64,000 nucleotides of DNA from Rachicladosporium sp. CCFEE 5018 (Eukaryota; Ascomycota; Dothideomycetes; Cladosporiales; Cladosporiaceae), in NCBI GenBank assembly GCA_002077045.2, contig KZ111161.1, positions 248,001 through 312,000 on the forward strand, given 5' to 3'. Position numbers and translations under genes: made by a program. Positions within the stretch are counted from its first letter, which is position 1. Each line of letters opens with the position of its first letter. Below, piece by piece: positions 51,630 through 62,388 of the stretch. The notes beneath the pieces are model-generated. The model had not been told where the DNA came from. It worked only from the letters and a program-made list of their open reading frames with translations, and ran no database searches.

Positions 51630-53525
51630 CTACGGACTTCCTCTAGCTCTCCGGTCTCGTAGATCAGCATGCCCGTTGGCTATGCCATTCGCTTTTCCTT
51701 TCGTTTCCTCCTGCATAAATCGCGAGATCTCAGCCGTCTTCCCATCCTTCACCTCCGAGCTTTCTTCGTCCTTGGCAACATCGCCGTTCTTCCCCAGCAA
51801 TCCCTTCACCAGATCCCTCACCCTCCTCACAACCCCAGCCAGCGGACTAGGCGGCACCTCCTCAGCCAGCACAAAGCTGCGCGTGAGCAAATTGAACAAG
51901 CTGCCGAAGCCCAGCGCAATAACAGTGCTGGTCAGGATGATCACATTGTATGGCATGCTGAAATCCGGCGTCGGCAAGCTCAGCAGCAAGCTCGTAGTCC
52001 TCACATAGCTCCCAGCGAATTGCGGAGATTCATTGTTGGCCAAGATGCGTATCACAGCAGGCGCCACATCAAACCCCCGATTCGCATCGGGAGGGTACTC
52101 CGTATACCGCAACACCGCCTTCTCGAAATCATACGTCAGCGTTGCGGTACTCTCAGCGGGGATGGTGAGCACAAGCTCCAAATGCGTTCCTCGCTCGCGG
52201 TCCAGGGCCGGCGTGTAGTACATTTTCTCCTGCTTCCCGTTCGCGAGACGGAGGGTGTGCATGTAGGGGCGCTGGTACCAGGGGAGCGTTTCCATGTATA
52301 CTAGGGTTAGAGGGTGGGCGTGTGGATTGCGGAGGGTGGTGTGCATGCTGCCGCGTTCTTGACCGTGACCCGCAATCTGGCGGGTGGCGTAAAGCGATGG
52401 CGAGGGGAGGGAGTTCTGGCCAAGGGGAGTGGAGTGAGCGGGAAGCGAGAGGTCGAAGGAGGAGGAAGCAGAAAGCCTGTAGTGACGACGATTGGTGGAA
52501 GGAAAGGTAAGCTCGGAGGCTCCGGTGGCATTTACAGGCCTGTCGCTGGGGACCTCCAGCGTCACATCGAAAGCTTGGTCGTCTCGCTCCAGATCGCACG
52601 CTCCTTTTGCTGCGTGCCCGAAGACCTTCGACAGCGTCCACGCCGGCTCGCCGGTCGAAGCCTTCGGAAAGCAAGTGTCATGTCCATTCCAAGGCTTGCT
52701 TTCATCGCACTCCACGTCCTCTATTCTTGCCGGCCGTGGGATAGGATCATGTCTGTCTCTCATGCTCCTCGGGATTGACAGTGCCATGGAAACGCTCTGC
52801 TGAATCTCCAGCACACACTCCTCCCCAGCCTTGCCCTCGCATACAGGCCGCACATCTATCGCCATACTCTGCCACGTAGCATCAAAAAGCTTGTGCCCAT
52901 CTAGCAGCGTGGAGATCCCACCTTTGCCTTTACACGGGAGAAGCTTGAGGAAGGGCGTGAGATTCTCCGTGCAGACTACCTCATGCGGGAGCATGCCGTG
53001 AAGCAACTGCAGTCCTCCCTTCGCGTTGCCATGATGCCCCTCTGGCTCAAACGTCCGCACCGGCCGTACAGTCTTGGTCGAGTCAATGAAGTTCAGACTC
53101 GCGCAGAAGAGGCCACTCAAGCTGTTCACGAGCTCACTCCACCGCTCCTGCGCCACAGTCTTGCTTCCTTCCCCATCAACCCAAGCCCATAACTCCACTC
53201 CCGTACCTCCTTCCCTCGTCCCGTCCAGAGGTCGCGCGCCCCAAGCTTCATCGTCCCATCGTCCAGTCGTGAAGCGGAGGTGTAATTCTTTCGTCCGTGC
53301 ATGCTGCAGAATCTGCGCTAGAGAGCGTGGGAAGTAGCGGAAGTGCGAGGACTCGTAGGCGGAGAGGGGAGTGGTGGCTGTGAAGTTGAAGTGGGCGTGG
53401 AGGTGAGACTGGGGTAGCGGGAGGAGATGGAGGTGTTCGGTGTAAGAGTGTGGGGAGGCGGAGGCGAGGGTGAAGGTGAGGAAGGCGAGAGAGGCGGGGA
53501 GGGAGAGGAGTGCTGAGAGGTGCAT
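51630..53525 (-). CDS. GPI transamidase subunit Gpi16/PIG-T (copy 2)
   Basis: 631 residues from the ATG at 53525. The signal peptide, luminal domain and membrane helix match copy 1. The divergent parts are a Ser-rich loop (~residues 385-415) and the cytosolic tail after the membrane helix. It is expected to be functional. Confidence 0.95.
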   Translation of the reverse strand: MHLSALLSLPASLAFLTFTLASASPHSYTEHLHLLPLPQSHLHAHFNFTATTPLSAYESSHFRYFPRSLAQILQHARTKELHLRFTTGRWDDEAWGARPLDGTREGGTGVELWAWVDGEGSKTVAQERWSELVNSLSGLFCASLNFIDSTKTVRPVRTFEPEGHHGNAKGGLQLLHGMLPHEVVCTENLTPFLKLLPCKGKGGISTLLDGHKLFDATWQSMAIDVRPVCEGKAGEECVLEIQQSVSMALSIPRSMRDRHDPIPRPARIEDVECDESKPWNGHDTCFPKASTGEPAWTLSKVFGHAAKGACDLERDDQAFDVTLEVPSDRPVNATGASELTFPSTNRRHYRLSASSSFDLSLPAHSTPLGQNSLPSPSLYATRQIAGHGQERGSMHTTLRNPHAHPLTLVYMETLPWYQRPYMHTLRLANGKQEKMYYTPALDRERGTHLELVLTIPAESTATLTYDFEKAVLRYTEYPPDANRGFDVAPAVIRILANNESPQFAGSYVRTTSLLLSLPTPDFSMPYNVIILTSTVIALGFGSLFNLLTRSFVLAEEVPPSPLAGVVRRVRDLVKGLLGKNGDVAKDEESSEVKDGKTAEISRFMQEETKGKANGIANGHADLRDRRARGSP

Positions 53526-53816
53526 TGTCAGTGCATTTGAGAAAGGTATGAGGAGGGGAGGAAGGGTAGTGGTTGTTGGAGAGTTTGACATGTGAAGATG
53601 CCAAGGCATATGTTTTGTAGCTCGTGCTCTGCTGAACAACCTTCACGTTCACCTTCGTCGCATTGCTCACGAAGCGACAGACAGAGGCCAGTCTAGAGCC
53701 CCGAATCGTCTCCTCCGCTCCGCCCTCTACATCAAGCAGCGCCCCGCCCTCGAGGTTTTCCCCCTCCTCCACCACCTCCACCACGCCGGTGCCCTCCCCC
53801 AGCTCCCACTCCAACT
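53526..53816. promoter_or_regulatory. bidirectional promoter GPI16/LUC7 (copy 2)
   Basis: 291 bp between divergent start codons. The LUC7-proximal C-rich tract and the GPI16-proximal part are shared with copy 1, while the centre is diverged. Confidence 0.45.
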
Positions 53817-54713
53817 ATGGCCGCCGAACAGCGCAAACTACTCGAGCAGCTCATGGGCGACAACCTCATGTCCCTAGGCACAACCAAACCCTCCACCCTC
53901 AGCATCACAGACCCCAAAGTCTGCCGCTCCTACCTAGCCGGCTCCTGCCCCCACGACCTCTTCACGAACACAAAGCAAGACCTCGGCACGTGTCCGAAAT
54001 CGCATCCCCCAAACTTGAAAGACGAGTACAACAGTGCGTCAGAGGAGAAGAAGCGGGAGTGGGGATTCGAGTTCGATTACTGGCGGGACATCGGGAAGTA
54101 CGTGGGCGAGTGCGATAGGAGGATTGATCAGGCTCAACGACGGCTGGAAAAGACTGCAGATGAGATACGGCAGACGAACGAGCTGCTCAAAGCTATCAAT
54201 AATGCTACTATGACGATCGAGGCAGGGCTGGTGGAGATCGAGATTTTGGCGCAAGAAGGCGCCGTGAATCAGGCTGTGCAGCAGTTCCATAACCTGCGGC
54301 AGGCGAAGATCCAGAAGGATGATCGGGAGCGGGAGTTGAAGGCGCTGAGTGATACGAGTGGACCTAGTGGGCACCAAAAACTACAAGTTTGCGACGTATG
54401 CGGTGCATATCTCAGTAGACTTGATAATGATCGACGGTTGGCGGATCACTTCTTTGGGAAGATGCATTTGGGGTATGCGCAGATGCGGAAGGAAAGTGAG
54501 AGGCTGGGACGGGAGTTAAAGGGTAGGCAGCCGCCGATGAGGAATGAGGCTGAGGACGATGTGGGACGGGGAGGGTACGGCGATGGAGGGTACGGGAACG
54601 GAGGATATGGTGGTGGAGGAGGGTATGGAGGAGGAGGGTATGGGAGAGGTGGAGGCGGTGGATTCAACAGGAGGGGTGGAGGGAGGGGAGGCTTCGGAGG
54701 GCAGAGGTGGTGA
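53817..54713 (+). CDS. U1 snRNP protein Luc7 (copy 2)
   Basis: 298 residues, same length as copy 1. Both zinc fingers and the coiled segment are unchanged; differences are single conservative substitutions (for example ASEEKKRE against ASDDKKRE). The Gly/Tyr tail is kept. Confidence 0.96.
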   Translation: MAAEQRKLLEQLMGDNLMSLGTTKPSTLSITDPKVCRSYLAGSCPHDLFTNTKQDLGTCPKSHPPNLKDEYNSASEEKKREWGFEFDYWRDIGKYVGECDRRIDQAQRRLEKTADEIRQTNELLKAINNATMTIEAGLVEIEILAQEGAVNQAVQQFHNLRQAKIQKDDRERELKALSDTSGPSGHQKLQVCDVCGAYLSRLDNDRRLADHFFGKMHLGYAQMRKESERLGRELKGRQPPMRNEAEDDVGRGGYGDGGYGNGGYGGGGGYGGGGYGRGGGGGFNRRGGGRGGFGGQRW

Positions 54714-55320
54714 GCAGTGAAAGGCTGTCTGAGGAATTACTCAAACCGCATCGGAACTGTCATGGTTGGAGCTACAGGCGCTTAGAGCGCCTCTCCGACG
54801 CTGTAGCTACTGACCAGTACACAATCGGGAGCCCGGCGGTGGGGTGGAACCCGACAAGTGCGCTCATCGAGCATGTCCGGTCCACCAACCAGGCAATCGA
54901 CTAAAGCGAGCCCCAGTGACCATGATCTTCATGGCCACGGATGGACGCCACTCCACAAGTGATCGATGAGGATTGCTATTACCATGAGACGAACGCGAGA
55001 TCAATCGATCGGCCGTTGACGGAGTGTAATCAGGCCACGGCCGCATCGTCAATTGGCCGTTCATCCGCGGGTGATCTGCTGCAGCGAAGTGTAGGATAGG
55101 CGAAGCAGTAACGAGAAACATCAATGTACACTACAGAAACCATGAACCGGCGCAAAGCATGATGCGCGTTGCGATCGGCCTGCGCCTTAACCAGAATACC
55201 CTATTCCTCGTTCATCCCCCAATCCAGTCCAGATCCCCCTCCCTTATGCTGCAATCCTCCCAACCACCTCCACATCCCCCTTCCAACCTCGCCCTCTCAC
55301 TTCCCTATGCACCGACCCCC
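54714..55320. other. convergent spacer LUC7/BYE1 (copy 2)
   Basis: 607 bp with no visible similarity to the copy 1 spacer, except that both end near the BYE1 stop. No gene is seen. Confidence 0.4.
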
Positions 55321-57897
55321 CTACCCCTGCACATGATCCCCAGCCATGAGCCTCTCCATCAAAATACTCAAATCCTCCCGGCTCCCCGGGGTGTTGTCCA
55401 AGATGCGTCGCAAATTCATCAGCTTCTCCTCCTGGATCCCCGGATCCGCAGCCAGAATCGCCTGCGCCGAGGTGCAGCCGTAGAATTCTCCCAGAATTCT
55501 CTGCGCTGGGGATGCGTTGCTCGGCGAGCCGGGGAAAGCGGTGGGGTAGGATGGGGGAGCTTGCTGGGCGTAGGGGTTTGGTGGGAGGGTTGAACCTGGG
55601 GTGGGGAATTGGGGGGAGGTTTGAACGAGGGGGCTGGCGTGGGGTCCCGAGCGGAGGTGGTCTGGTAAGGTGTGCTGCACAGGCGTGGCGCCGTTGCTGT
55701 TGCCGTTACTCTGTTGAGTTGGGAGAGTAGGCGGTGGCTGGCGGGCGACGACGAAGGTCGCTAATAGGATTCTCTCCTCGGTGGGTTGCTTGAGGGAGCA
55801 ATACTCCAGCATGTCCAGATGATCTGGCACTTTGGCGCCAGGCTCGAGAGGTATGAGGTACAGATCCTTGACGAGCTGTGGCTTGTCGCGATTGACGACT
55901 GCGTACTTCTGCCGGCTTGCGAAGTACTCAAACACCGCATTAAACCCCGAAGCGTCATTATAAGGCGTCAGCGCCAGTATCGAGACATCACTCGTGTTGC
56001 TCCACTGCAGCCCACACAAATACTCCTCAGCCTTCGGCACACCCAACCTGCCATCAATACTGAGTTTCGTCGGCAAGAGATCGTTCCATGAGATGGTCGA
56101 GGAAATGTCGCGTCCAGCCACATACCTCGCATTGACCATTGGCTCGCTCTCGCCCTGCGAGATCTTGCCCTGCCAAACCACGGCGTCTGGACCTGAGGGA
56201 GCAGCAGGGGCGTACTCCTCATCGTCTTCAGCGAGCATACGGTCGACGTCTGCGTCTTCTTTGGCGCCTTCACCGTTGTTTGGCACGGAACTGCGGCGGC
56301 GAGGGGGCATTTGCAGAGGCCTTGGTCCAGCCGTGGACTGGGTTGGGGACTGGGCGGTGGTCTTGTTCCAGATAGCGTTCACGTCGAAGTTCTGCTGACT
56401 CGACTCGCGGCGATGGGGAGGTGCGACTCGGGGGCGGCTGGTGTTTGCTGTTGGCGCTCCGTCAAAGCTGCTCTGATGTATGGGTGAAGTCGCGGTATTG
56501 GTAGGGTCACTATCTGCGATCTCTGCGTTGTCGGAGATGCTTTGGCGGACCGGTCGTGATACTGGCATCGACGAAGAAGTAGCGTTCTCATCCTCGACCA
56601 TCTCATCACCTTTGTGAGTGCGGCGATACCTTGGCCCAACTTCCTTTTGATCAATTGTCATCTGGCGATCCGCTTCAGCCTTCATCTCAGCTCGTTGCTT
56701 CTGCTGCTCTTCACTGGCAGCTTCGTCAGGGGTCATCACTGCCAGCTCGTCAGCGGCCAGTGAGCCAGCGATTAGTTCTTCGAGCAGTGTCTTATTGCGC
56801 TTGATGTTGGCGTTCAGCATGCGGAATTGTTGCGCGTAGATCTTGTTATGTGGGCCGTCGTAGTGCATCGTCAACGCGTACTCGATGCGTGAGGCGTGGT
56901 GATCGCCTAGACTCGTCGGCGTCTGCCCATCAGGAATGCGGAAACCAGACTGCTGTACGTGTTCGTTGACTCCTTCCGCGATGACCTTGCTCAGTGCCTG
57001 TGCAATTTTCTTGCGATCGGCTGGCAGCTTGTCGATAGGAATGAGAGCTGTGGCTGGATCCTCTGATCCCTTCTTCTGTGGCACATTCGATGACTTGCGA
57101 CGCTTGTCTTGCCTCTTCGGCACATCAGCCGGAGTGCCAGGCTGGCTGATGGCGACTTCCGACTCGCGCTTGCGTTTGTTGCCCGCCTCAGCTGGCGTCT
57201 CCAGTGCTGCCTCACTCTCATCAACAGGCGACGCCTCCTCCTTTACTTCATCATTCTCCTCATCGCCGTTGGTGGCAGCACTCGGAGTCATCTCCTTCTT
57301 CAGCCAACCGCCCTTGCTCTCCTTCTTTGACTTCCGACTCTTGCTCATCTTCTTCTCTGCAAGATAGATCCTCGTTCTCGTCTCCCATATCTGCTCTCCT
57401 CGAGCCAACGCCTCCACAGTCTCCACGTGATCTGCCGGATTGCACTGCTCGCACAGGTAGTTCTCGGGCACCTCATCATCGTTGTCCGACATCCCCATGC
57501 ACACGTTGTGCTGCCATACTGAGCACGCGTCGCACCCGATAAATGCTCGCTTGTCCTCGCCATCGTCGTTGCCGCAGATACAGCGGATACGCTCCTCGTC
57601 TTCATCTGCTTCGGAGACTGCCTGTGATGCTGTCGCCTTCCCTTTCTTGCCCTTGCCCTTGGCTGCCTTGCCCTTCTTTGGGACTGGTGCTGGTGAGGAG
57701 GAGGCCTTGGTGTGCTGGCCTTTGGTCGCGCGACCAGAGCGGCGTATCGCCTCGTCTGCGAGTGCACGTTAGCAAGTGTCTACTGCAATCGCAGTGTCAC
57801 GCATCCCAGTGTCTGTCGCGCCGCCTCTGTGGTGGAAGACGCGTTCGAACGACCTCGGACCGCTACGCCTGGGCGACTGGGGTTGCTTACCTGCCAT
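55321..57897 (-). CDS. Bye1-type transcription factor, PHD-TFIIS-SPOC (copy 2)
   Basis: 813 residues. Exon 1 is the 7-nt ATGGCAG (57891-57897). The acceptor used in copy 1 reads CAC here instead of CAG. The next AG, 6 nt further (TCGCAG), restores the frame exactly and gives M-A-D-E instead of M-A-V-A-D-E, with exon 2 at 55321-57755. The intron branch sequence GCTAAC is kept. PHD, TFIIS-like and SPOC domains are intact, with small changes in the linkers. The last codons also differ (DHVQG against DHVGR). Confidence 0.87.
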
Positions 57898-58276
57898 GCT
57901 GGCGATGTCGCCGGGTTCAGTACGCGTGAGATGACAAATGCGTGGCAGTGATGGCTGTGGCAGTCGATGATACACGCGCGTTTGCAAGCACTTCACGAGA
58001 CTAAACTATGGCTGCCTTCCTGACTGATCCGCCCCAGTTGCAACAATGAAATGGGCACCAACTCAGACTCTCTGAGCGATGCGACTGCCGTGCAAGACTC
58101 GAACTTCAGGCTGCCGATCGGCGCAAGAATCTCCCCTTGCTTGCTTGTGTGCTTTCGGCGGTAGTGCTACCGGCTGCGTCCTCGTCGTGTCGGTCGTTGC
58201 ACCTTGCAGCCTCTGACGACTTTGCGTTCACTGTGTAATGGACGTGCCGTTGATGCGCTTCGCTGTGGTGAATGGC

Positions 58277-58282
58277 CACGTG
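58277..58282. promoter_or_regulatory. CACGTG E-box (copy 2)
   Basis: Positional partner of 26321-26326 with identical flanks. Confidence 0.4.
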
Positions 58283-58497
58283 ACGCCCACGGCCCGATCG
58301 GGCTCTGTGCTAGAGCACGACTTGATTCTTTCGTCTGTGTTCGTGGATCGCGTGAGTGCGATCAATGTCAGTCGTGTAGTGCAAATCGCGTTCGCGCGAT
58401 GTTGGTGTGGGAAGAGAGGTTGTTGTCGCATGGAAACGGCATGAAGTGGAGAAGTTGCGCTTGCGACAGGGTTCCATCATGACTAAGCGTCTCGAGT

Positions 58498-58503
58498 CAC
58501 GTG
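58498..58503. promoter_or_regulatory. CACGTG E-box, proximal (copy 2)
   Basis: Positional partner of 26542-26547, about 68 bp before the ATG at 58571. Confidence 0.4.
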
Positions 58504-58570
58504 CTAGATATCAACTGACGAACATTTCGTTATGATTAGCAACGACCTCTGGACTGCGGGGAGGACCACG

Positions 58571-59422
58571 ATGGCAGCCACAGAAGATGCCCGCGCTCTC
58601 CTCCGCGCAGCGCGCAAAGAGCGTCGGATCACGCATCCCCACGCCTCGTACACAAGCTCCGGCAACCTGCTCTGCAACCTCTGTGAAGTACCCGTGAAGA
58701 GTGAAGCAGCATGGGGAGGCCATCTGCATTCCACTGGGCACACACTACGTCTTAGCAGGGCGCAAGATGCAGCTCGAAGGACTACGGAAGTCGAGACTGG
58801 TAGCACACGCAAGCGAAAGGCTGAAAGTCCGGCGATCGAGGGACAGGCAGAGGACGGGAGTAAGCGCGTACGATTTGAGGAGGATGTCATGACAGAAGCA
58901 GCTCCTCAAGAATCTGCAGTCTTCAGAAGCGACGCTAAGGCTCCTATCCCTCCCTCGGTAGCAGAGGAAACCAATCCAACCGACGAAGCCGAGCTCGCGC
59001 TCCTCAACGCCGAGCTCTCAGCCCTCGACCAAGCCTCCCTTTACGCAAACGCCACGATCTCTGCCCCGGCTCTCTCAGCCGACGACCTTGCCGCCCATGC
59101 GCGAGAAGACATCTCCGCGCAGCGAGGGAAGCGGGATGTCGAGATTGCGGATGAGAGGGAGGAAGCGGAGGGGAGACTGCAGGAGGAGTTTGCGGAGATG
59201 GAGGAGCTTGAGGGACGGGTGAGGAAGCTACGGGAACGGAGGGAAGGGTTGAGAAGTGGGTCGATGGGGGGCGGGGAGGGTGTGGTGAGAGGTGCACGGA
59301 TGGAGAAGACGGTGGAGGAGCCTGGAGGTGAGGTGGTCAGAGTGTCAGAGACTGCACTTGACGAAGATGATGATGATGATGACGAGGAAGACGACGACGG
59401 GTGGGCATTCGGTGCGAGATAG
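58571..59422 (+). CDS. ZNF830/CCDC16-like matrin-type zinc finger protein (copy 2)
   Basis: 283 residues from the ATG aligned with copy 1. The frame is open a further 13 codons upstream, to an ATG at 58532 absent from copy 1. The matrin-type finger and the coiled coil are conserved. The central acidic region and the segment after the coiled coil have diverged, and the Asp/Glu run is shorter. It is expected to be functional. Confidence 0.82.
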   Translation: MAATEDARALLRAARKERRITHPHASYTSSGNLLCNLCEVPVKSEAAWGGHLHSTGHTLRLSRAQDAARRTTEVETGSTRKRKAESPAIEGQAEDGSKRVRFEEDVMTEAAPQESAVFRSDAKAPIPPSVAEETNPTDEAELALLNAELSALDQASLYANATISAPALSADDLAAHAREDISAQRGKRDVEIADEREEAEGRLQEEFAEMEELEGRVRKLRERREGLRSGSMGGGEGVVRGARMEKTVEEPGGEVVRVSETALDEDDDDDDEEDDDGWAFGAR

Positions 59423-59687
59423 TACTGCCAGCGAATTGAACGACCGCACGAAAACTTCACGCAGTTACACGTACTGTAACTTGGAAATCAAGTCTGCGAT
59501 TCCGTCAAACGTATGTCGTAAAAATGCGATTCGGCGAACGACGAATGTCAACTCACAATTTTTCTCCGGCCACATCCCATTCCCCTCCGCGGCCCTGACA
59601 CCTGCTGCCGCTGCTCAGGGGTAGGATGCTCAGCCCCCTGTTTCCCAAGATCTCCAGGATCACATTGCCACCATCATCACTCTGCAA

Positions 59688-60419
59688 TTAGCTACAAGTA
59701 GGCTTGAACACCCCGAGATCGACTAGCCACGCACCTATCTCCGAGTCAGCAGCCAGCCCAATCCCTCGAAATCGATTCTCGCAAGAGCAACTCACCAGAG
59801 TTGAACTCCGAATACACCTCGCTGATCAGCCATTTCGGGTCTGGGTTCCTCGTCCCGTTCTTCGTGACGCCAATCACTAAGATCCCAGTCACCTGCTGTG
59901 GCGTGAGAGCGGAGCGCCAGCGGACGGTGACCTACTCGCAGAAGTCAGAATGTGGCCTCGGGATCAGAGGAGAGGAGAAAGGATAGGGTAAAGGATGTGA
60001 GACGTACGTGGTCGCAAGCCAGCCACTGGTTGAGGATCTGGAACGGGATAGCGGGTTGCGATGACTGGGCTGCTTCGAAAGCAGAGCGGGACGTAAATGT
60101 CTCGGTGCCGAGCTGCGATATGTCAGTACACCGATCAATCTATCGGGCCCGCAAAGGCACTCACGGCCACTGGCCCAGAACATCCACTGTTAATCAGCTC
60201 TATAACACTGTCCGAATAATCCGTGAAGCCGCTTGCGAGAACCTTGTCGGCGAGGGCTTTGGAGTAGCTTGTGATGAGCGTTGCGAAGTTGTTGGCTACT
60301 GAGGTCGCTTCGGAGTCGGACATGCAAGTTGAGAGAGTGCGGGACTCGAGATTGGTGTTGGGGTAGGCTGAGGTTGTGAGGGCGAGGAGGGAGGTTAGCG
60401 CAGGGAGGAAGAGATGCAT
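59688..60419 (-). CDS. secreted NTF2-like domain protein, 180 aa, four exons (copy 2)
   Basis: Exons are 60165-60419, 60008-60112, 59796-59931 and 59688-59734, with lengths 255, 105, 136 and 47, identical to copy 1. Intron sequences and the second intron's length differ, but the sites are canonical. Signal peptide, cysteines and domain motifs are kept. Scattered substitutions occur in exon 2 (LGTETFTSRSAFE against LGTATFTSRSSFE). Confidence 0.85.
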
Positions 60420-61726
60420 GGCTGTCGATTAGGAAGTATTGATCTTGAGCAAGTGTATGGAAGAATGTTGGAGACGTGGAATGTAAGCGAAAGTGAAATG
60501 AGTTGCTAATCGCGAACGTACGAAGGAGATACTGCTGATGGAAACGGAGAGAACAGGACGCTACCTCACCTCTTATCAATACCCTTCTCTCCCCCTGAAG
60601 TCGACACCAAGGCTTGTCCCCCGATTGACAAGCCTCAGCTCGCCTCATCTCCCAGTCTAGATGTCAGAAAAGGCGCCGAACCATCCAAGGATTGATCAGC
60701 TCGAGATCTCCATAAGCCGGATTCCCCCATGGCATGTGCATTGGCGAGATTAGTGCGACGAGAATGCAAGAGCACTACTTACGCATATGGACAATGTACG
60801 CAGTGTAGCGAAGCATTGTGATCTGTGGCCGCAGTGGTGCGGCGCGATATGCATTGTGTGTCGGCTGATGCCGTTCGTGCGTGCATGCATGATACCGATC
60901 ATTCGGGAGGTAAGGCCTATATATGGCCAAGCCGGGTGGTCTGTTGCAGAGTTTACGATACTGTCGGGGCCGACGTGCTTTCCGTGAGTGAAATCAGGAC
61001 TTCAAGCGCGTTGTAGACCAGCGTTTATTGACTTGAAGCTGAAGTCTGGACTGAAGCTGCAGTGCAGTATGCGGCTCGCCATCTGTACACAACATCCAAT
61101 AGCACCGCGTTAGCTGCTGTACTTACGTCGTGCTGCTGGAGAGCAGAGAGCGCACTGAGTCGAGGCCTAGGAGCTGAGCATGTCACCGCAACTGGCTGCG
61201 TGATCTGAATGTGTCGAACCTAGTGTACATGGATACCACGGTGAGAAGGCGGCTAGAATTTGCCAATTTCGAAAGTCCATTTATCTCTATCGGGGCAGCG
61301 CAACAATTGGTAGGTCTCTTCGCGGAGCGGGCTGATTTGGTCGCACTGTCGGCTTGCAGGATCACGATGGCGGTTATGAAGGACTCTGTGGTAATCCTGA
61401 GATGAGGCGTGCTCCGTTTTCGCACCGCGGCATACCCACGCTTTGCATCTGGCTTTGGTCTGGATCCTGGCTTTTGGAGCCCACAGCCGGCTCCATAAGA
61501 TCGAAGTCGGCCAGTCGCACAACATGACGCCCGTTCGTGCAGTGCGTATAATTCTCGTGGCACGGGCGCGTGAGCATCGCGTCTTGGACATCTTGGACCT
61601 CAATTTGCTTCGCCATCTAGAGGATGGGATCGATCGTGAACGGACGATTGGCAAGCAATCGATCATGCGTGGTGCCGGTACATAACCTATACGCGTAAGC
61701 GTGATTCATGTCGGCCAACACGTACG
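60420..61726. other. long spacer with a conserved block (copy 2)
   Basis: 1.3 kb, largely diverged from copy 1 apart from the 94-bp block at 60728-60821 and the ends. No gene is supported. Confidence 0.45.
60728..60821. other. 94-bp conserved non-coding block (copy 2)
   Basis: One mismatch (G/A, 28876 against 60811) over 94 bp with 28793-28886. Conservation stops abruptly on the right. Confidence 0.55.
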
Positions 61727-62053
61727 ATGTCCAGCGAAATGCAGTCAGTAGATCCACAAACCCCTGACCAAGATGTGGAAATGTCATCTCCATCACTTGT
61801 CCCCAAGCCCCTATTCAGCGAGAGATCTAAATCGCAAGCTAAAGCGCCCGAAGACGAAAAGGAGCCGGATCCTCCTCCCCGTGCCAAAGGCCCCAAGGAG
61901 ACAGCCGAAGAGAGGAACAAGCGCGACCTTGCCGTGCTGAGAACCATGCTGGCGTCTCGTGAGACGGCTATAGTGGAACGGCGGCAAGAGATCCAAACTC
62001 TTGAGCGGCTTCAACGCATCGTGCAGTTGCACATAGACGCCGCTCTGGAGTAG
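61727..62053 (+). CDS. small coiled-coil protein, 108 aa (copy 2)
   Basis: The same frame as 29775-30116, ending five codons earlier because the TGG codon of copy 1 is TAG here. The acidic N-terminal half shows several substitutions (SERSKSQAKAPEDE against SDRPAPEAEEPEDE) and the helical half is nearly identical. This pattern supports a real protein with a constrained C-terminal helix. The functional weight of the lost five residues is unknown. Confidence 0.5.
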   Translation: MSSEMQSVDPQTPDQDVEMSSPSLVPKPLFSERSKSQAKAPEDEKEPDPPPRAKGPKETAEERNKRDLAVLRTMLASRETAIVERRQEIQTLERLQRIVQLHIDAALE

Positions 62054-62388
62054 GTCTTACACGAGAGGTAAGAAACGGGTGCGCAGAGGTTACCGCGTTG
62101 CAGCGAGATGGCTAGAGCGAGATGGCTAGATTGGGGTCTTGCATGCAGGATGTGGCGGCCATGTGGGTGCAAGGGATGTTGGAAGTGGATAGAGGCAAGA
62201 GGGAGGCGGAAACGGAGCAGCCCGCCGCCTAGGTCTTGGCGAGAGCGAAGTGAATGAAGATTACCAGATAGCAACCACATAGTATCGTATAACGAACGAC
62301 GCTCGCCAGCGTCCACACCTCTCCCAACCGGGATCCTTCATCCCCTCATCCTCCCCGTCACGCCCGTAGGCGCGCCCCCATTGCCAAA
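62054..62388. other. SAF4 5' region (copy 2)
   Basis: 335 bp, conserved with 30117-30433. No gene is seen. Confidence 0.35.

Larger units (their letters stand above)
57898..58570. other. divergent promoter BYE1 / ZNF830-like (copy 2)
   Basis: 673 bp with a long conserved block (~58090-58503) matching copy 1, including both CACGTG sites. Confidence 0.45.
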
